A stretch of 37,988 nucleotides of DNA from a virus: IMG/VR virus record IMGVR_UViG_3300035703_000211, positions 1 to 37,988 of that record. One strand, given 5' to 3'. The notes below the pieces were generated by a model, which did no database searches, was not told the DNA's origin, and saw nothing but the letters and a program-made list of their open reading frames with translations. Positions 20,855 through 28,414 of the stretch are shown piece after piece. Position 1 is the first letter of the stretch. Every line of letters starts with the position of its first letter. Both the position numbers and the translations under genes were made by a program.

Positions 20855-21018
20855 CCACCGCCGAACGCAAGGCCCGTGAGCGTGAACGCAAGCGGGCCGC
20901 AGGGCTTGTCCCGGTAGAGGTATGGGTTCCCAAGGGCCGCGAGGATGACATCCGGGACGCGGCCAAAGTCATGTGCGGGGAGGCCGAGGTGGCCGGGATT
21001 GAAAGGATCGTACCGTGA
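20851..21018 (+). CDS. Ribbon-helix-helix-like small DNA-binding protein
   Basis: This 55-residue basic protein has the segment RERKRAAGLVPVEVWVPKGR, EDDIRDAAKVM: basic arm, beta strand, then helix. That fits MetJ/Arc-type ribbon-helix-helix proteins common in phages. It could repress a promoter near 20534 or act in the switch. Start ATG overlaps the previous stop; end overlaps the GTG of the next gene. Confidence 0.65.
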   Translation: MTTAERKARERERKRAAGLVPVEVWVPKGREDDIRDAAKVMCGEAEVAGIERIVP

Positions 21019-21227
21019 GTGAAGAACTGTTGCCTTGCCCGTTCTGTGGTGAACCAGCTTATTCTGACGTAGAAACTGCTATCATAATGGGGAGGAGAAC
21101 TGGCCATAAATATGCTATTGCATGCACGTCATGCGAAGTGTCAGCGCCGGGGGCAAGCACTATGGAAGATGCATTCGCCGCTTGGAACCGCCGCGCGCCT
21201 ACCCATCGCCCCGCAGAAACCACTTGA
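21015..21227 (+). CDS. Lar-like restriction-alleviation protein
   Basis: The 70-residue protein has the zinc-finger pattern C-P-F-C-G (C8, C11) and C-T-S-C (C37, C40) followed by GASTMEDAFAAWNRR. This is the pattern of Lar/restriction alleviation proteins from phages, which reduce type I restriction of unmodified DNA. It is GTG-started and coupled with the RHH gene. The two DNA methyltransferases upstream make an anti-restriction set. Activity is inferred from the pattern. Confidence 0.72.
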   Translation: MSEELLPCPFCGEPAYSDVETAIIMGRRTGHKYAIACTSCEVSAPGASTMEDAFAAWNRRAPTHRPAETT

Positions 21228-21240
21228 CACAACATAGCAG

Positions 21241-21269
21241 TTGATTCGCGCGCCCGCCTGCGTTACACT
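21241..21269 (+). promoter_or_regulatory. Candidate late promoter
   Basis: TTGATT (21241-21246), a 17-base spacer, TACACT (21264-21269), facing the packaging/virion operon. It matches four of six bases at each hexamer. It is the only clear sigma70-like site in the gene-free stretch before 21523. Confidence 0.4.
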
Positions 21270-21406
21270 GCGGCCCAGACGACCGGGTGTGAAGCGGACG
21301 CAGGTGCCGTGGTAGCGTAATCCCCGGAGCGGTGCGGCAAAAATCGCCAAATCCGTGGGCTTCATAGCTACGTCCTGAAATTACAAAACCCGCCCCCTCT
21401 CTCCTC

Positions 21407-21493
21407 ACCGGGCCACCCCGCCCCGGTCACCCGTCATGCGCCTAGGCGTAAACGGTGCGACGGCGGGTACTCATGCGTGCGCCGAATGACGGG
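21407..21493. promoter_or_regulatory. Structured intergenic region upstream of TerS (cos/regulatory candidate)
   Basis: The region 21228-21522 (295 bases) holds no gene. It contains ACCGGG/CCCGGT hairpin arms (21407-21427), an 8-base inverted repeat CCCGTCAT (21430-21437) with ATGACGGG (21486-21493), and inside it a perfect palindrome CGCCTAGGCG (21439-21448). TCATGCG recurs at 21435 and 21472. It lies about 500 bases upstream of the terminase small subunit, a usual place for pac or cos sites. Which function applies is not decidable here. Confidence 0.35.
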
Positions 21494-21522
21494 GCGCGGG
21501 GAACAAACAATCGAGGCACATC

Positions 21523-21687
21523 ATGGCAGAACCCGAAACCGTTTCGGAGCATGACCTGCGCTTGCTCGCAATCGACCAAGCCGCAAAGCTACTGCCTCAC
21601 ATCCCAAACCTGACCGCAGACGACGCAATGTCGCTCGTTGACCGCGTGTTGGCCTTCATCAAGGCCCGCGAAGAAGAAGGGGCCTAA
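21523..21687 (+). CDS. Small hypothetical protein, 54 residues
   Basis: This acidic helical protein reads MAEPETVSEHDLRLLAIDQA, AKLLPHIPNLTADDAMSLVD, then VLAFIKAREEEGA. It is the first frame of the late block. A GAGGCAC ribosome-binding context is seen upstream. Unknown; may be a small capsid accessory protein or regulator. Confidence 0.5.
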   Translation: MAEPETVSEHDLRLLAIDQAAKLLPHIPNLTADDAMSLVDRVLAFIKAREEEGA

Positions 21688-21690
21688 CCA

Positions 21691-21996
21691 ATGGCAACAA
21701 TCGGCGTCACGTTCGGCTCTGTCGCGCAATACCCCGGCGGGCATCTTGTCTATTCCGCCGCGCCCCGCACGGCTGAATCGGTATCCTCCAGCGGTGCAAG
21801 CGCGGCATCTACCAACTCGGCCAACGGCATCCCCGGCGAAGTCTGCACGATCAGCGTGCCCGATGGTGCGAAGGTCTGGGCAACGTTTGCCGCATCGCCA
21901 ACCGCAGCCGCCGGAACAACCCATCTGCTCGGCCCCGGACGCCATGACTTTTCCAACCTGCAATCGGGCTGGAAGGTCGCAGTGATCGACGCTTGA
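21691..21996 (+). CDS. Virion accessory protein candidate, 101 residues
   Basis: This is a Ser/Ala/Thr/Gly-rich beta protein (MATIGVTFGSVAQYPGGHLV, then VPDGAKVWATFAASPTAAAG, then HLLGPGRHDFSNLQSGWKVA). The end pattern resembles small surface/decoration proteins found near capsid genes. Gene order just before the terminase suggests a structural product. Function not proven. Confidence 0.5.
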   Translation: MATIGVTFGSVAQYPGGHLVYSAAPRTAESVSSSGASAASTNSANGIPGEVCTISVPDGAKVWATFAASPTAAAGTTHLLGPGRHDFSNLQSGWKVAVIDA

Positions 21997-21998
21997 TC

Positions 21999-22286
21999 AT
22001 GTCGGACGACGAAAAAGAAACGCCAAAAATCGGGAAAGGTAAGCCGGGACCGGGCAGGCCCAAGGGAGTACCGAACAAGAGCACGGCGCTTCTCAAGGAC
22101 GCCATCTTGCAAGCGGCGCAGAACGCAGGCGGCAGGGATGGGCTGGTGGGCTATCTGGAGACCCAAGCCATCGAAAACCCCGGCCCGTTCATGACGCTTC
22201 TCGGCAAGGTTCTCCCCACGCAAACCGAACACAGCGGCCCGGACGGGGAAGCCATCCCGCTCAAGCTGACAATCGGCTTTGAGTGA
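21999..22286 (+). CDS. Terminase small subunit candidate
   Basis: This 95-residue basic/helical protein has a Lys/Gly/Pro-rich N-terminus (KIGKGKPGPGRPKGVPNKST) then a helical part (LLKDAILQAAQNAGGRDGLV). The 'GRPKGVPNK' element is common in phage small terminase-type proteins that start adjacent to the large subunit. The end overlaps the large terminase start. DNA recognition at pac/cos would be its job. Start ATG 21999; a TTG at 21993 is in frame. Confidence 0.65.
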   Translation: MSDDEKETPKIGKGKPGPGRPKGVPNKSTALLKDAILQAAQNAGGRDGLVGYLETQAIENPGPFMTLLGKVLPTQTEHSGPDGEAIPLKLTIGFE

Positions 22287-23544
22287 CGTTCGGTTCCCGG
22301 CGTATTACAAGCCGTTCTTTCAACCCGCTCGATACAAGGGCCTCTACGGTGGCCGGGGGTCGGGCAAGTCCCATTGTTTCGCCGGTCACGCCATCATCCG
22401 CGCCGCATCTGAGCCGGGTTTCCGCATGGTCTGCGTGCGTGAAGTGCAGCGGTCCATCGCGGATTCGGTCAAGCAACTCTTGGAGGACAAGATTGCCGCT
22501 TACGGACTGGGCGGGATGTTCTCGACTACGGAAAATGAAATTGCGTGCAAGAACGGGTCGCGGATCATCTTTCGCGGCCTGCAAAACCACACAGCCGCTA
22601 CCATCAAGTCGCTTGAGGGCATGGATTGCGCGTGGATTGAAGAGGCGCAGACAGTAAGCCGCAAGTCGCTGGAACTGCTGATACCGACGATCCGCAAGGA
22701 AGGGTCCGAAATCTGGGCAAGCTGGAACCCGGACGATCCGTCAGACCCTATTGACGTGCTCCTGCGCAAGGACATGCCGGAAGGGGCGATTGTCGCGCAG
22801 GTGAACTGGGATCAAAACCCGTGGTTTCCCCAGGTTCTGCGCGAGGACATGGAGCGCGACCGGCGGCGCGATCCTGACAAGTATGCCCACGTCTGGGCGG
22901 GTGAGTATCGCGGGCTTTCAGAGGCGCGTGTGTTCCGCAACTGGCGAGTGGGTGAGTTGACCCCGCCTGACAATGTGGTCTGGTTCTACGGCTGCGATTG
23001 GGGTTTTGCGCAGGACGAAACCGCCGCCACGCGCTGTTGTATGCCCGATGACGCCACGCTCTACATTGACGCGGAAGTGTACGAGTTGGGCGTCCCGACC
23101 GATGCTTTGCCGAAGATGCTGGACGGCCTGCCAGACGCCCGCAGGTGGCCGATACGGGCAGACAACGCACGGCCCGAGACAATCGACTATGTGCGCCGCC
23201 ACGGCTTTCCCAAGATCAGGGCGGCGAAGAAGGGCAAGGGCAGCGTAGAGGATGGCGTGACGTTCTTGCAGGGGATGGACATCGTGGTCCACCCGTCATG
23301 CGCCAACCTGATACGCGAAATCAGAAGCTACGCTTACAAGACGGACCCGCGCACGGGCGAAATCCTGCCCGTCATCGAAGACCGCAACAATCACCTGATC
23401 GACGCGCTGCGCTATGCGGTCGAAGGGCTGCACAGGCGCGGCAAGCGGCTCAAGCCGCACGAAATGGCACCGGACGACAGGCTTGAACGCCCGACTGACT
23501 ATCAGTCGCGCCGCCGCGAAACATCCGACTGGAAGACAGTGTAA
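22279..23544 (+). CDS. Terminase large subunit (PBSX/Terminase_3 type)
   Basis: This 421-residue packaging motor and nuclease has Walker A GGRGSGKS (24-31), Walker B DCAWIEEA (116-123) and the nuclease acids D240 (GCDWGF), D295 (RADNARPE) and D375 (NHLIDALRY), all expected for this ATPase/RNaseH-fold nuclease. TTG at 22279 is the start in the overlap with TerS; there is no better in-frame ATG nearby. The packaging strategy (cos or headful) cannot be read from it. Confidence 0.92.
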   Translation: MSDVRFPAYYKPFFQPARYKGLYGGRGSGKSHCFAGHAIIRAASEPGFRMVCVREVQRSIADSVKQLLEDKIAAYGLGGMFSTTENEIACKNGSRIIFRGLQNHTAATIKSLEGMDCAWIEEAQTVSRKSLELLIPTIRKEGSEIWASWNPDDPSDPIDVLLRKDMPEGAIVAQVNWDQNPWFPQVLREDMERDRRRDPDKYAHVWAGEYRGLSEARVFRNWRVGELTPPDNVVWFYGCDWGFAQDETAATRCCMPDDATLYIDAEVYELGVPTDALPKMLDGLPDARRWPIRADNARPETIDYVRRHGFPKIRAAKKGKGSVEDGVTFLQGMDIVVHPSCANLIREIRSYAYKTDPRTGEILPVIEDRNNHLIDALRYAVEGLHRRGKRLKPHEMAPDDRLERPTDYQSRRRETSDWKTV

Positions 23545-25352
23545 TGGCTGAACTCGACCTGCAATCACTGAAGGTTATGGTGGAGACATCCGCCGACCTG
23601 ACGACGAGTGCGCGCGAGTTGTCGGAGCGCGACCGCGACTACTACGACGAACACCAGTACACGGCGGAAGAGATTGCCGTTCTAAAGCGCCGCAAGCAGC
23701 CCATCATCACCATCAACCGCATCAAGCGGAAGATCGACGCGATGATTGGCTTGGAGCAGCGTGGCCGGATCGACCCGCGCGCCTACCCCCGCACGCCTGC
23801 GGATGAACAGTCAGCGGCGACCGTGACCAAGGCGCTTGTCTTCGTTGACGATTCCGTGCGGTTCGATTCCAAGCGGTCAGCCGTCTTTGAAAACATGATC
23901 ATCGAAGGCTACGGCGGCGTTGAAATCGTCGTTGAACCCCGCAAGACACGCACGGGCGTTCAGATGGACGTGGCGGTCAACCGGCTGCGGTGGGAAGAAA
24001 TCTTCTTTGATCCGCACAGCCGGGAAAAAGACTTCTCAGACGCCACCTACATCGGCGCGCAAAAGTGGATGGCGCTGGACACCGCGCTTGACCTGTATGC
24101 CGAGGCATATCAGGGCGAAGGCGACCTTGAGACGATCTTGACCGCATCCATGAACGGTGCGGCGGATGGCGAGACTTATGACGACCGGCCTTACCGGGGG
24201 CAGTATCGGTGGGGCGACAAGCGGCAAAAACGCGTGCGTGTCGCGCAGATGTATTACCGCCGCGAAGGTCAGTGGTATCTCGCCATCTTCTGCGGCGGCG
24301 GCATGATCTGGAACGGGCTTTCCCCGTATCTGGACGACGCGGGCGACACGGCCTGCGCCATCGAACTGGCAACTGCTTACATTGACCGGGATAACAGCCG
24401 TTACGGCATCGTCCGCAGCATGATTTCGCAGCAAGACGAGATCAACAAGCGCCGGTCAAAGTTGCTGCACATGCTGAACAGCCGCCAGACGGTTTCTGTT
24501 GCCGGGGCGGTCAATAGCGTGGCGGAACTCAAGCGCGAGTTGGCATCGCCTGACGGTCATATCGAAATCACGACGGAATCGTTCGAGGACGCGGCGCGCG
24601 TGGGCATGAAGCCTTTTGACGTGTTGCAGATGCAAGACCAGATCAGCGGGCAGTTCGCGCTCTTGCAGGAAAGCAAATCGGAGATTGACCTTCTCGGGCC
24701 GAACCCGGCGCTGATCGGGCAATCCGGTGACAGCGCATCTGGGCGGGCTATCCAGGCGCAGCAGCAAGCGGGGATGGCCGAACTTGCGCCAATCTATGAC
24801 AGCCTGCGTGACTGGAATATCCGCGTGTATCGGCAAATCTGGGCGCGGATCAAGCAATTTTGGACCGATGAGCGCTGGATCAGGATCACGGACGACACCC
24901 GCGCGCCTGAGTTTCTGGCGGTCAACAAGATCGTGGGCTATTCGCAGGTTGTCGATTTCGCCACCGGGCAGGTCCAGCTTGTGCCGCAGATGGAAAACGC
25001 GGTTGCCGAGATGGATGTGGACATCCTGATCGAAGACGCGCCGGACTATGTGACCTTGCGGGAAGAACAGTTCCAACAGCTTTCGCAGATGGCGGATCGC
25101 GGCATTCCCGTGCCGCCGGAAATGATCATTGAAGCCTCGTCGCTGTCCAACAAAGCCGAGTTGTTGGAAATGCTGAAACAGCAGCGCGAACAGGCCATGC
25201 AGGCGCAGGCGCAACAAGCGCAAGCGATGCAGCAGATGGAAGGCGCGAAGACGCAGGCCACGGTCGAAAAGGACCGCAGCCAAGCGGCCAAGAACATGGC
25301 CGACGCGCAACTGAGGTCGATTCAGGCGCAACGGGCGCGTTTCGGCTTCTAA
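23544..25352 (+). CDS. Portal protein (P22 gp1-like)
   Basis: This 602-residue portal sits at one capsid vertex, through which DNA enters and leaves. The sequence KPIITINRIKRKIDAMIGLE-type core, RSMISQQDEINKRRSKLLHM and LLGPNPALIGQSGDSASGRA match P22-type portals. The Gln/Ala-rich C-terminus (from about residue 545) is a predicted long helix like the P22 barrel, though shorter (602 against 725). ATG overlaps the terminase stop by one base. Confidence 0.9.
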   Translation: MAELDLQSLKVMVETSADLTTSARELSERDRDYYDEHQYTAEEIAVLKRRKQPIITINRIKRKIDAMIGLEQRGRIDPRAYPRTPADEQSAATVTKALVFVDDSVRFDSKRSAVFENMIIEGYGGVEIVVEPRKTRTGVQMDVAVNRLRWEEIFFDPHSREKDFSDATYIGAQKWMALDTALDLYAEAYQGEGDLETILTASMNGAADGETYDDRPYRGQYRWGDKRQKRVRVAQMYYRREGQWYLAIFCGGGMIWNGLSPYLDDAGDTACAIELATAYIDRDNSRYGIVRSMISQQDEINKRRSKLLHMLNSRQTVSVAGAVNSVAELKRELASPDGHIEITTESFEDAARVGMKPFDVLQMQDQISGQFALLQESKSEIDLLGPNPALIGQSGDSASGRAIQAQQQAGMAELAPIYDSLRDWNIRVYRQIWARIKQFWTDERWIRITDDTRAPEFLAVNKIVGYSQVVDFATGQVQLVPQMENAVAEMDVDILIEDAPDYVTLREEQFQQLSQMADRGIPVPPEMIIEASSLSNKAELLEMLKQQREQAMQAQAQQAQAMQQMEGAKTQATVEKDRSQAAKNMADAQLRSIQAQRARFGF

Positions 25353-25444
25353 GCAATCCTGCCGCCGGGGTTAACGGGCGATGACAAGCGACGACGGCTT
25401 TGACGGTCGGTTTCGTGTCTCACAGCGACAATGGAGAAGCACCC

Positions 25445-26158
25445 GTGACAACGGAAAAACTCGACTTTCTAGAGGAAACCGCCTCACCGGAACCGGAAGT
25501 GCAGGAAACTGCACCGGAACCCGAGGCGATGGGCGCAGAAGAGGCCGCGCCGCCAGCGGCCACCGAAGAGAAGGTAGATCGGATTCCGATCACGGCGCTC
25601 CTGGACGAACGGGAAAAACGCCAAGCCAAGGAACGGGAAGCTGAAGAAGCCCGCCGCGAAGCGGAACAACTGCGCCGCCAACTTCAGGCGATGCAGCGAC
25701 CGCCGCAAAAAGCGCCGGATTTCTTTGAAAATCCCGAACATGCGTTCCAAGCGCGGGTTACGCCGCTTCAACAGCAGATGCTTTCTGACCGTCTCGACAT
25801 GTCCGAACTGATGGCCTCCGACAAGCACGGGGCCGAGGTTGTGGAAGAGGCGAAGAAAGCGTTTCTGGCCGAGGCACAGCGCAACCCTGCACTTCACCAG
25901 CAAATCCTGCGGGAACGGCACCCTTACGACGCCGTGGTGAAGTGGCACAAGCGCGTTTCGACGTTGAGCAAGATCGGGGATGACCCCGACGCCTACATCA
26001 ACGCCGAGATTGAGCGCCGCCTGCAAGAACGGCTTTCCCAGACGCCCGCCCCGCACCAGCCTGCCAAGCCGCCGCCGTCGCTGTCAAAAGCGCCTGCCGC
26101 CGGTTCTGGCGACCGCATGAAACCGGGCAGCGCATTTGACAGCCTGCCCATCCGGTAA
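25445..26158 (+). CDS. Scaffolding protein
   Basis: A 237-residue acidic, Glu/Arg/Gln-rich, coiled-coil protein with Pro-rich C-terminus, located between portal and coat as in P22 (gene 8). The start GTG at 25445 has GGAGA eight bases upstream; an earlier TTG-started frame at 25400 is poorer. N-terminal residues about 1-40 are disordered and acidic; about 60-100 and 110-190 are helical. It would direct coat assembly and be released at maturation. Confidence 0.75.
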   Translation: MTTEKLDFLEETASPEPEVQETAPEPEAMGAEEAAPPAATEEKVDRIPITALLDEREKRQAKEREAEEARREAEQLRRQLQAMQRPPQKAPDFFENPEHAFQARVTPLQQQMLSDRLDMSELMASDKHGAEVVEEAKKAFLAEAQRNPALHQQILRERHPYDAVVKWHKRVSTLSKIGDDPDAYINAEIERRLQERLSQTPAPHQPAKPPPSLSKAPAAGSGDRMKPGSAFDSLPIR

Positions 26159-26170
26159 GGACCGCCAATC

Positions 26171-27286
26171 ATGGCCGATACTACCCTCGCAACGGCTTCC
26201 CAAGTCCAAAAGTGGGACAGCCAGTTTTTCATCGAATACATCCGCGATTCGGGCTTCATGCCCTACATGTCGCGCGGTGCGAACAACGTTATTGCAGCGA
26301 AGTATGAACTCACTTCGTCCGGCAAGACGATCAACATCCCGCTGGTCACGAACCTGACGGGTGCCGGTGTCAGCGGCTCGACTGCGCTTGAGGGCGCGGA
26401 AGAGGCGATGAACAACTACAACCATCCCATTTCCATCGACTGGAAGCGGAATGGCGTTCTGCTGACCAAGGACCAGGAACACTACACTGAAATGGACATG
26501 CGGGCCGCTGCCCGTGAAATCCTCCAGAATTGGGCGATGGACGGTCTGCGCGATGATGTCATCGCGGCCATGCGCTCGATCTGGGTTCCTTCGTCCGGCA
26601 CTGTCGGCGCGGCTGTGGCCTACGCTTCTGCCACTGCTGCACAGCGTGACGCTTGGCTTGACCGGAACGTTGACCGCGTTCTGTTCGGCGCGGCCAAGGG
26701 CAACCTCTCGACCTCCGCCCCGGCTGGCGGCGCGACCTATGACCATTCGGCCTCTCTGCTGAACGTTGACGGGTCCGCCGACAAGCTGACGGCTGCTGTC
26801 GTGACGCTGCTCAAGCGCATCGCCAAGACGGCCAGCCCTGCCATCCGGCCCATCCGCGTCAACGGCGCGATGAACCGGGAATACTATGTGCTGTTCTGCG
26901 GGTCGCTGCCCTTCCGCGACCTGAAGAATGACAGCACGATGGCGACGGCCAACCGAGAGGCCCGCGCCCGCGACGTGGACAGCAACCCGATTTTCCAGGA
27001 TGGCGACCTGATCTATGATGGCGTCATCATCCGCGAAATCCCGGAAATCCCCGTCCTGACCGGCGAAGGCAACGGCGGCACCGATGCGGCGGCTGTGTTC
27101 CTGTGCGGTGCGCAGGCCGTGGGCGTTGCATGGGGCCAAGAGCCGAAGTCCACCACGGATACCCGTGACTATGGGTTCCGCAAGGGCGTGGGCATCGAAG
27201 AAGCGCGCGGCGTGTCGAAGATGATCTTCAACAACAAAGATCACGGCATCGTCACCGGCTTCGTCTCGGCCATTGCTGACTCGTGA
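26171..27286 (+). CDS. Major capsid protein
   Basis: This 371-residue coat protein has the pattern W-D-S-Q-F-F-I-E-Y (14-22), GANNVIAAKYELTSSGKTIN (36-55), IPLVTNLTGAGVSGSTALEG and IDWKRNGVLL typical of the Phage_capsid_3/P22-related coat group. It is flanked by scaffold and head-tail genes. The AAGGA is nine bases before ATG, and a strong hairpin follows directly after its stop, consistent with a highly expressed gene. Full length. Confidence 0.85.
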   Translation: MADTTLATASQVQKWDSQFFIEYIRDSGFMPYMSRGANNVIAAKYELTSSGKTINIPLVTNLTGAGVSGSTALEGAEEAMNNYNHPISIDWKRNGVLLTKDQEHYTEMDMRAAAREILQNWAMDGLRDDVIAAMRSIWVPSSGTVGAAVAYASATAAQRDAWLDRNVDRVLFGAAKGNLSTSAPAGGATYDHSASLLNVDGSADKLTAAVVTLLKRIAKTASPAIRPIRVNGAMNREYYVLFCGSLPFRDLKNDSTMATANREARARDVDSNPIFQDGDLIYDGVIIREIPEIPVLTGEGNGGTDAAAVFLCGAQAVGVAWGQEPKSTTDTRDYGFRKGVGIEEARGVSKMIFNNKDHGIVTGFVSAIADS

Positions 27287-27293
27287 TGACATC

Positions 27294-27318
27294 GGGGGCG
27301 GCTTCGGTCGCCCCCTTT
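27294..27318 (+). terminator. UUCG-tetraloop hairpin after the coat gene
   Basis: A 9-bp stem (GGGGGCGGC/GTCGCCCCC with one G-T pair) is closed by C-TTCG-G, an exceptionally stable tetraloop, then TTT. It starts eight bases after the coat stop. It likely acts as a partial terminator or 3'-end stabiliser that favours coat transcripts over downstream ones. Confidence 0.7.
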
Positions 27319-27337
27319 CAACGCATAGGGGGCCGTG

Positions 27338-27820
27338 ATGGCTGTTGATACCAAAGACATGACGGTCAGGTCCAACCTGACTGCCGAGACCAACGCCGTC
27401 CGGTTCGGGACTGGCGTCATGATCGACGCGACGGTTGAAGTGGCCGCCGCTGCCAACGCTGACAGCCGCTACACCGGCTTTCGGCTTCCGACCCGCGCCC
27501 GCATTCATGGCGGCTCGTCTCGGCTGGTCTGGGACGATCTGGCGTCGTCTGGGTCGCCCACGTTGGACATCGGGATTGCGCCCGTGGACGCCAACGTGAC
27601 GCTGGACGAAGACGCCATCAACGACGGTCTGGCGCTGTCGTCCGCTTCGACGGGCAGCTACTTCATCAAGGACGCCGCAAACTGGGGGAAATACCTCTGG
27701 GAAGTGGCGGGGCTGTCGTCTGATCCGGGCGGGTTCGTGGACATCATCCTGACCATCAAGGATGCGGCTGCGAACGACGGCGGCACGATTTCGATGACCG
27801 TCTGCTACACGACCGAATGA
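27338..27820 (+). CDS. Head protein of unknown role (decoration candidate)
   Basis: 160-residue beta-rich, soluble protein (MAVDTKDMTVRSNLTAETNA, RFGTGVMIDATVEVAAAANA, then TLDIGIAPVDANVTLDEDAI, GGTISMTVCYTTE). AGGGGG is upstream of ATG 27338 (GTG 27335 also possible). Position between coat and head-completion genes suggests a capsid accessory/decoration protein. Not assigned to a family. Confidence 0.6.
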   Translation: MAVDTKDMTVRSNLTAETNAVRFGTGVMIDATVEVAAAANADSRYTGFRLPTRARIHGGSSRLVWDDLASSGSPTLDIGIAPVDANVTLDEDAINDGLALSSASTGSYFIKDAANWGKYLWEVAGLSSDPGGFVDIILTIKDAAANDGGTISMTVCYTTE

Positions 27821-28044
27821 TGAAGCTGCGGTATCTGGGCGATTTTGACATGCCCTTGCGTCATCGGGTGTTCAAGCCCGGTGACGTGACCACCTTCGAC
27901 ATGGACGACGAGAAGGATGCGCTTCTGGCGGTCAAGGCTGCTGGCATCGTGAAATTCTTCGCGCCTGTCGTGGACGAACCCCCTCAAGAGCCGGTGAAAA
28001 AGCGCGGCAGGCCGAGGAAAACCAATGGCGAAGACACGGCTTGA
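27817..28044 (+). CDS. Small head-associated protein with AT-hook-like tail
   Basis: The 75-residue protein has an N-terminal beta barrel-like half (MKLRYLGDFDMPLRHRVFKP, GDVTTFDMDDEKDALLAVKA) and a basic C-terminus with KKRGRPRKT containing the GRP core of an AT-hook. It overlaps both neighbours. Such short proteins downstream of coat genes are often called head or connector fragments. The hook suggests DNA contact near the portal. Confidence 0.55.
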   Translation: MMKLRYLGDFDMPLRHRVFKPGDVTTFDMDDEKDALLAVKAAGIVKFFAPVVDEPPQEPVKKRGRPRKTNGEDTA

Positions 28045-28414
28045 AGTCGTCACGCGGGCGCATCGCCGCCTTGGGGTTCTCTCGCAAGACGAGACCCTGA
28101 CGGCGGATCAGATTGCGACTGGCGGTGAAATCCTTGGGGGGCTGGTGGACGAACTCCAGGCCACGCAGGGGCTGACGCTTTCATGGGACGCGGACAGTGT
28201 GCCGGACGGCCTTTACCTGCCGATGGCCTACTTGTTGGCCGTTGACCTTGCGCCGGAATACGAGGTGCCGCCGCGCGACACGCGGGCGCGGCTGATAGCG
28301 CAGGTTCGCGCCTATGAATTGCCCGATGACCGCGAGGATCGGGCGGACTTGGACGACGATGGCACCGTGACGACCACGGAAGCCTACGTTGACGGCATGG
28401 CGCAGTATTTCTGA
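28025..28414 (+). CDS. Head-completion/tail accessory protein (P22 gp4-like)
   Basis: This 129-residue helical protein has RAHRRLGVLSQDETLTADQI (about 10-29), then VDELQATQGLTLSWDADSVP and LYLPMAYLLAVDLAPEYEVP, matching in pattern the N-terminal core of P22 gp4 (packaged-DNA stabiliser and tail assembly factor below the portal). The lysozyme-like activity reported for P22 gp4 cannot be judged here. Overlaps the next gene by one base. Confidence 0.75.
   Translation: MAKTRLEVVTRAHRRLGVLSQDETLTADQIATGGEILGGLVDELQATQGLTLSWDADSVPDGLYLPMAYLLAVDLAPEYEVPPRDTRARLIAQVRAYELPDDREDRADLDDDGTVTTTEAYVDGMAQYF

Noticed and set aside
21224-21229. A perfect TTGACA at the end of the Lar-like gene as -35
   Set aside because: No -10-like hexamer occurs at 16-18 bases; the site at 21241-21269 is the better promoter.
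25381-25644. An 87-codon plus-strand frame overlapping the scaffold start
   Set aside because: It overlaps the better supported scaffold frame, has Gly/Arg-rich nonsense-like composition and no ribosome-binding site.
26084-27508. A 474-codon minus-strand frame opposite the coat gene
   Set aside because: It is a mirror of codon bias; the coat protein pattern on the plus strand is unmistakable.
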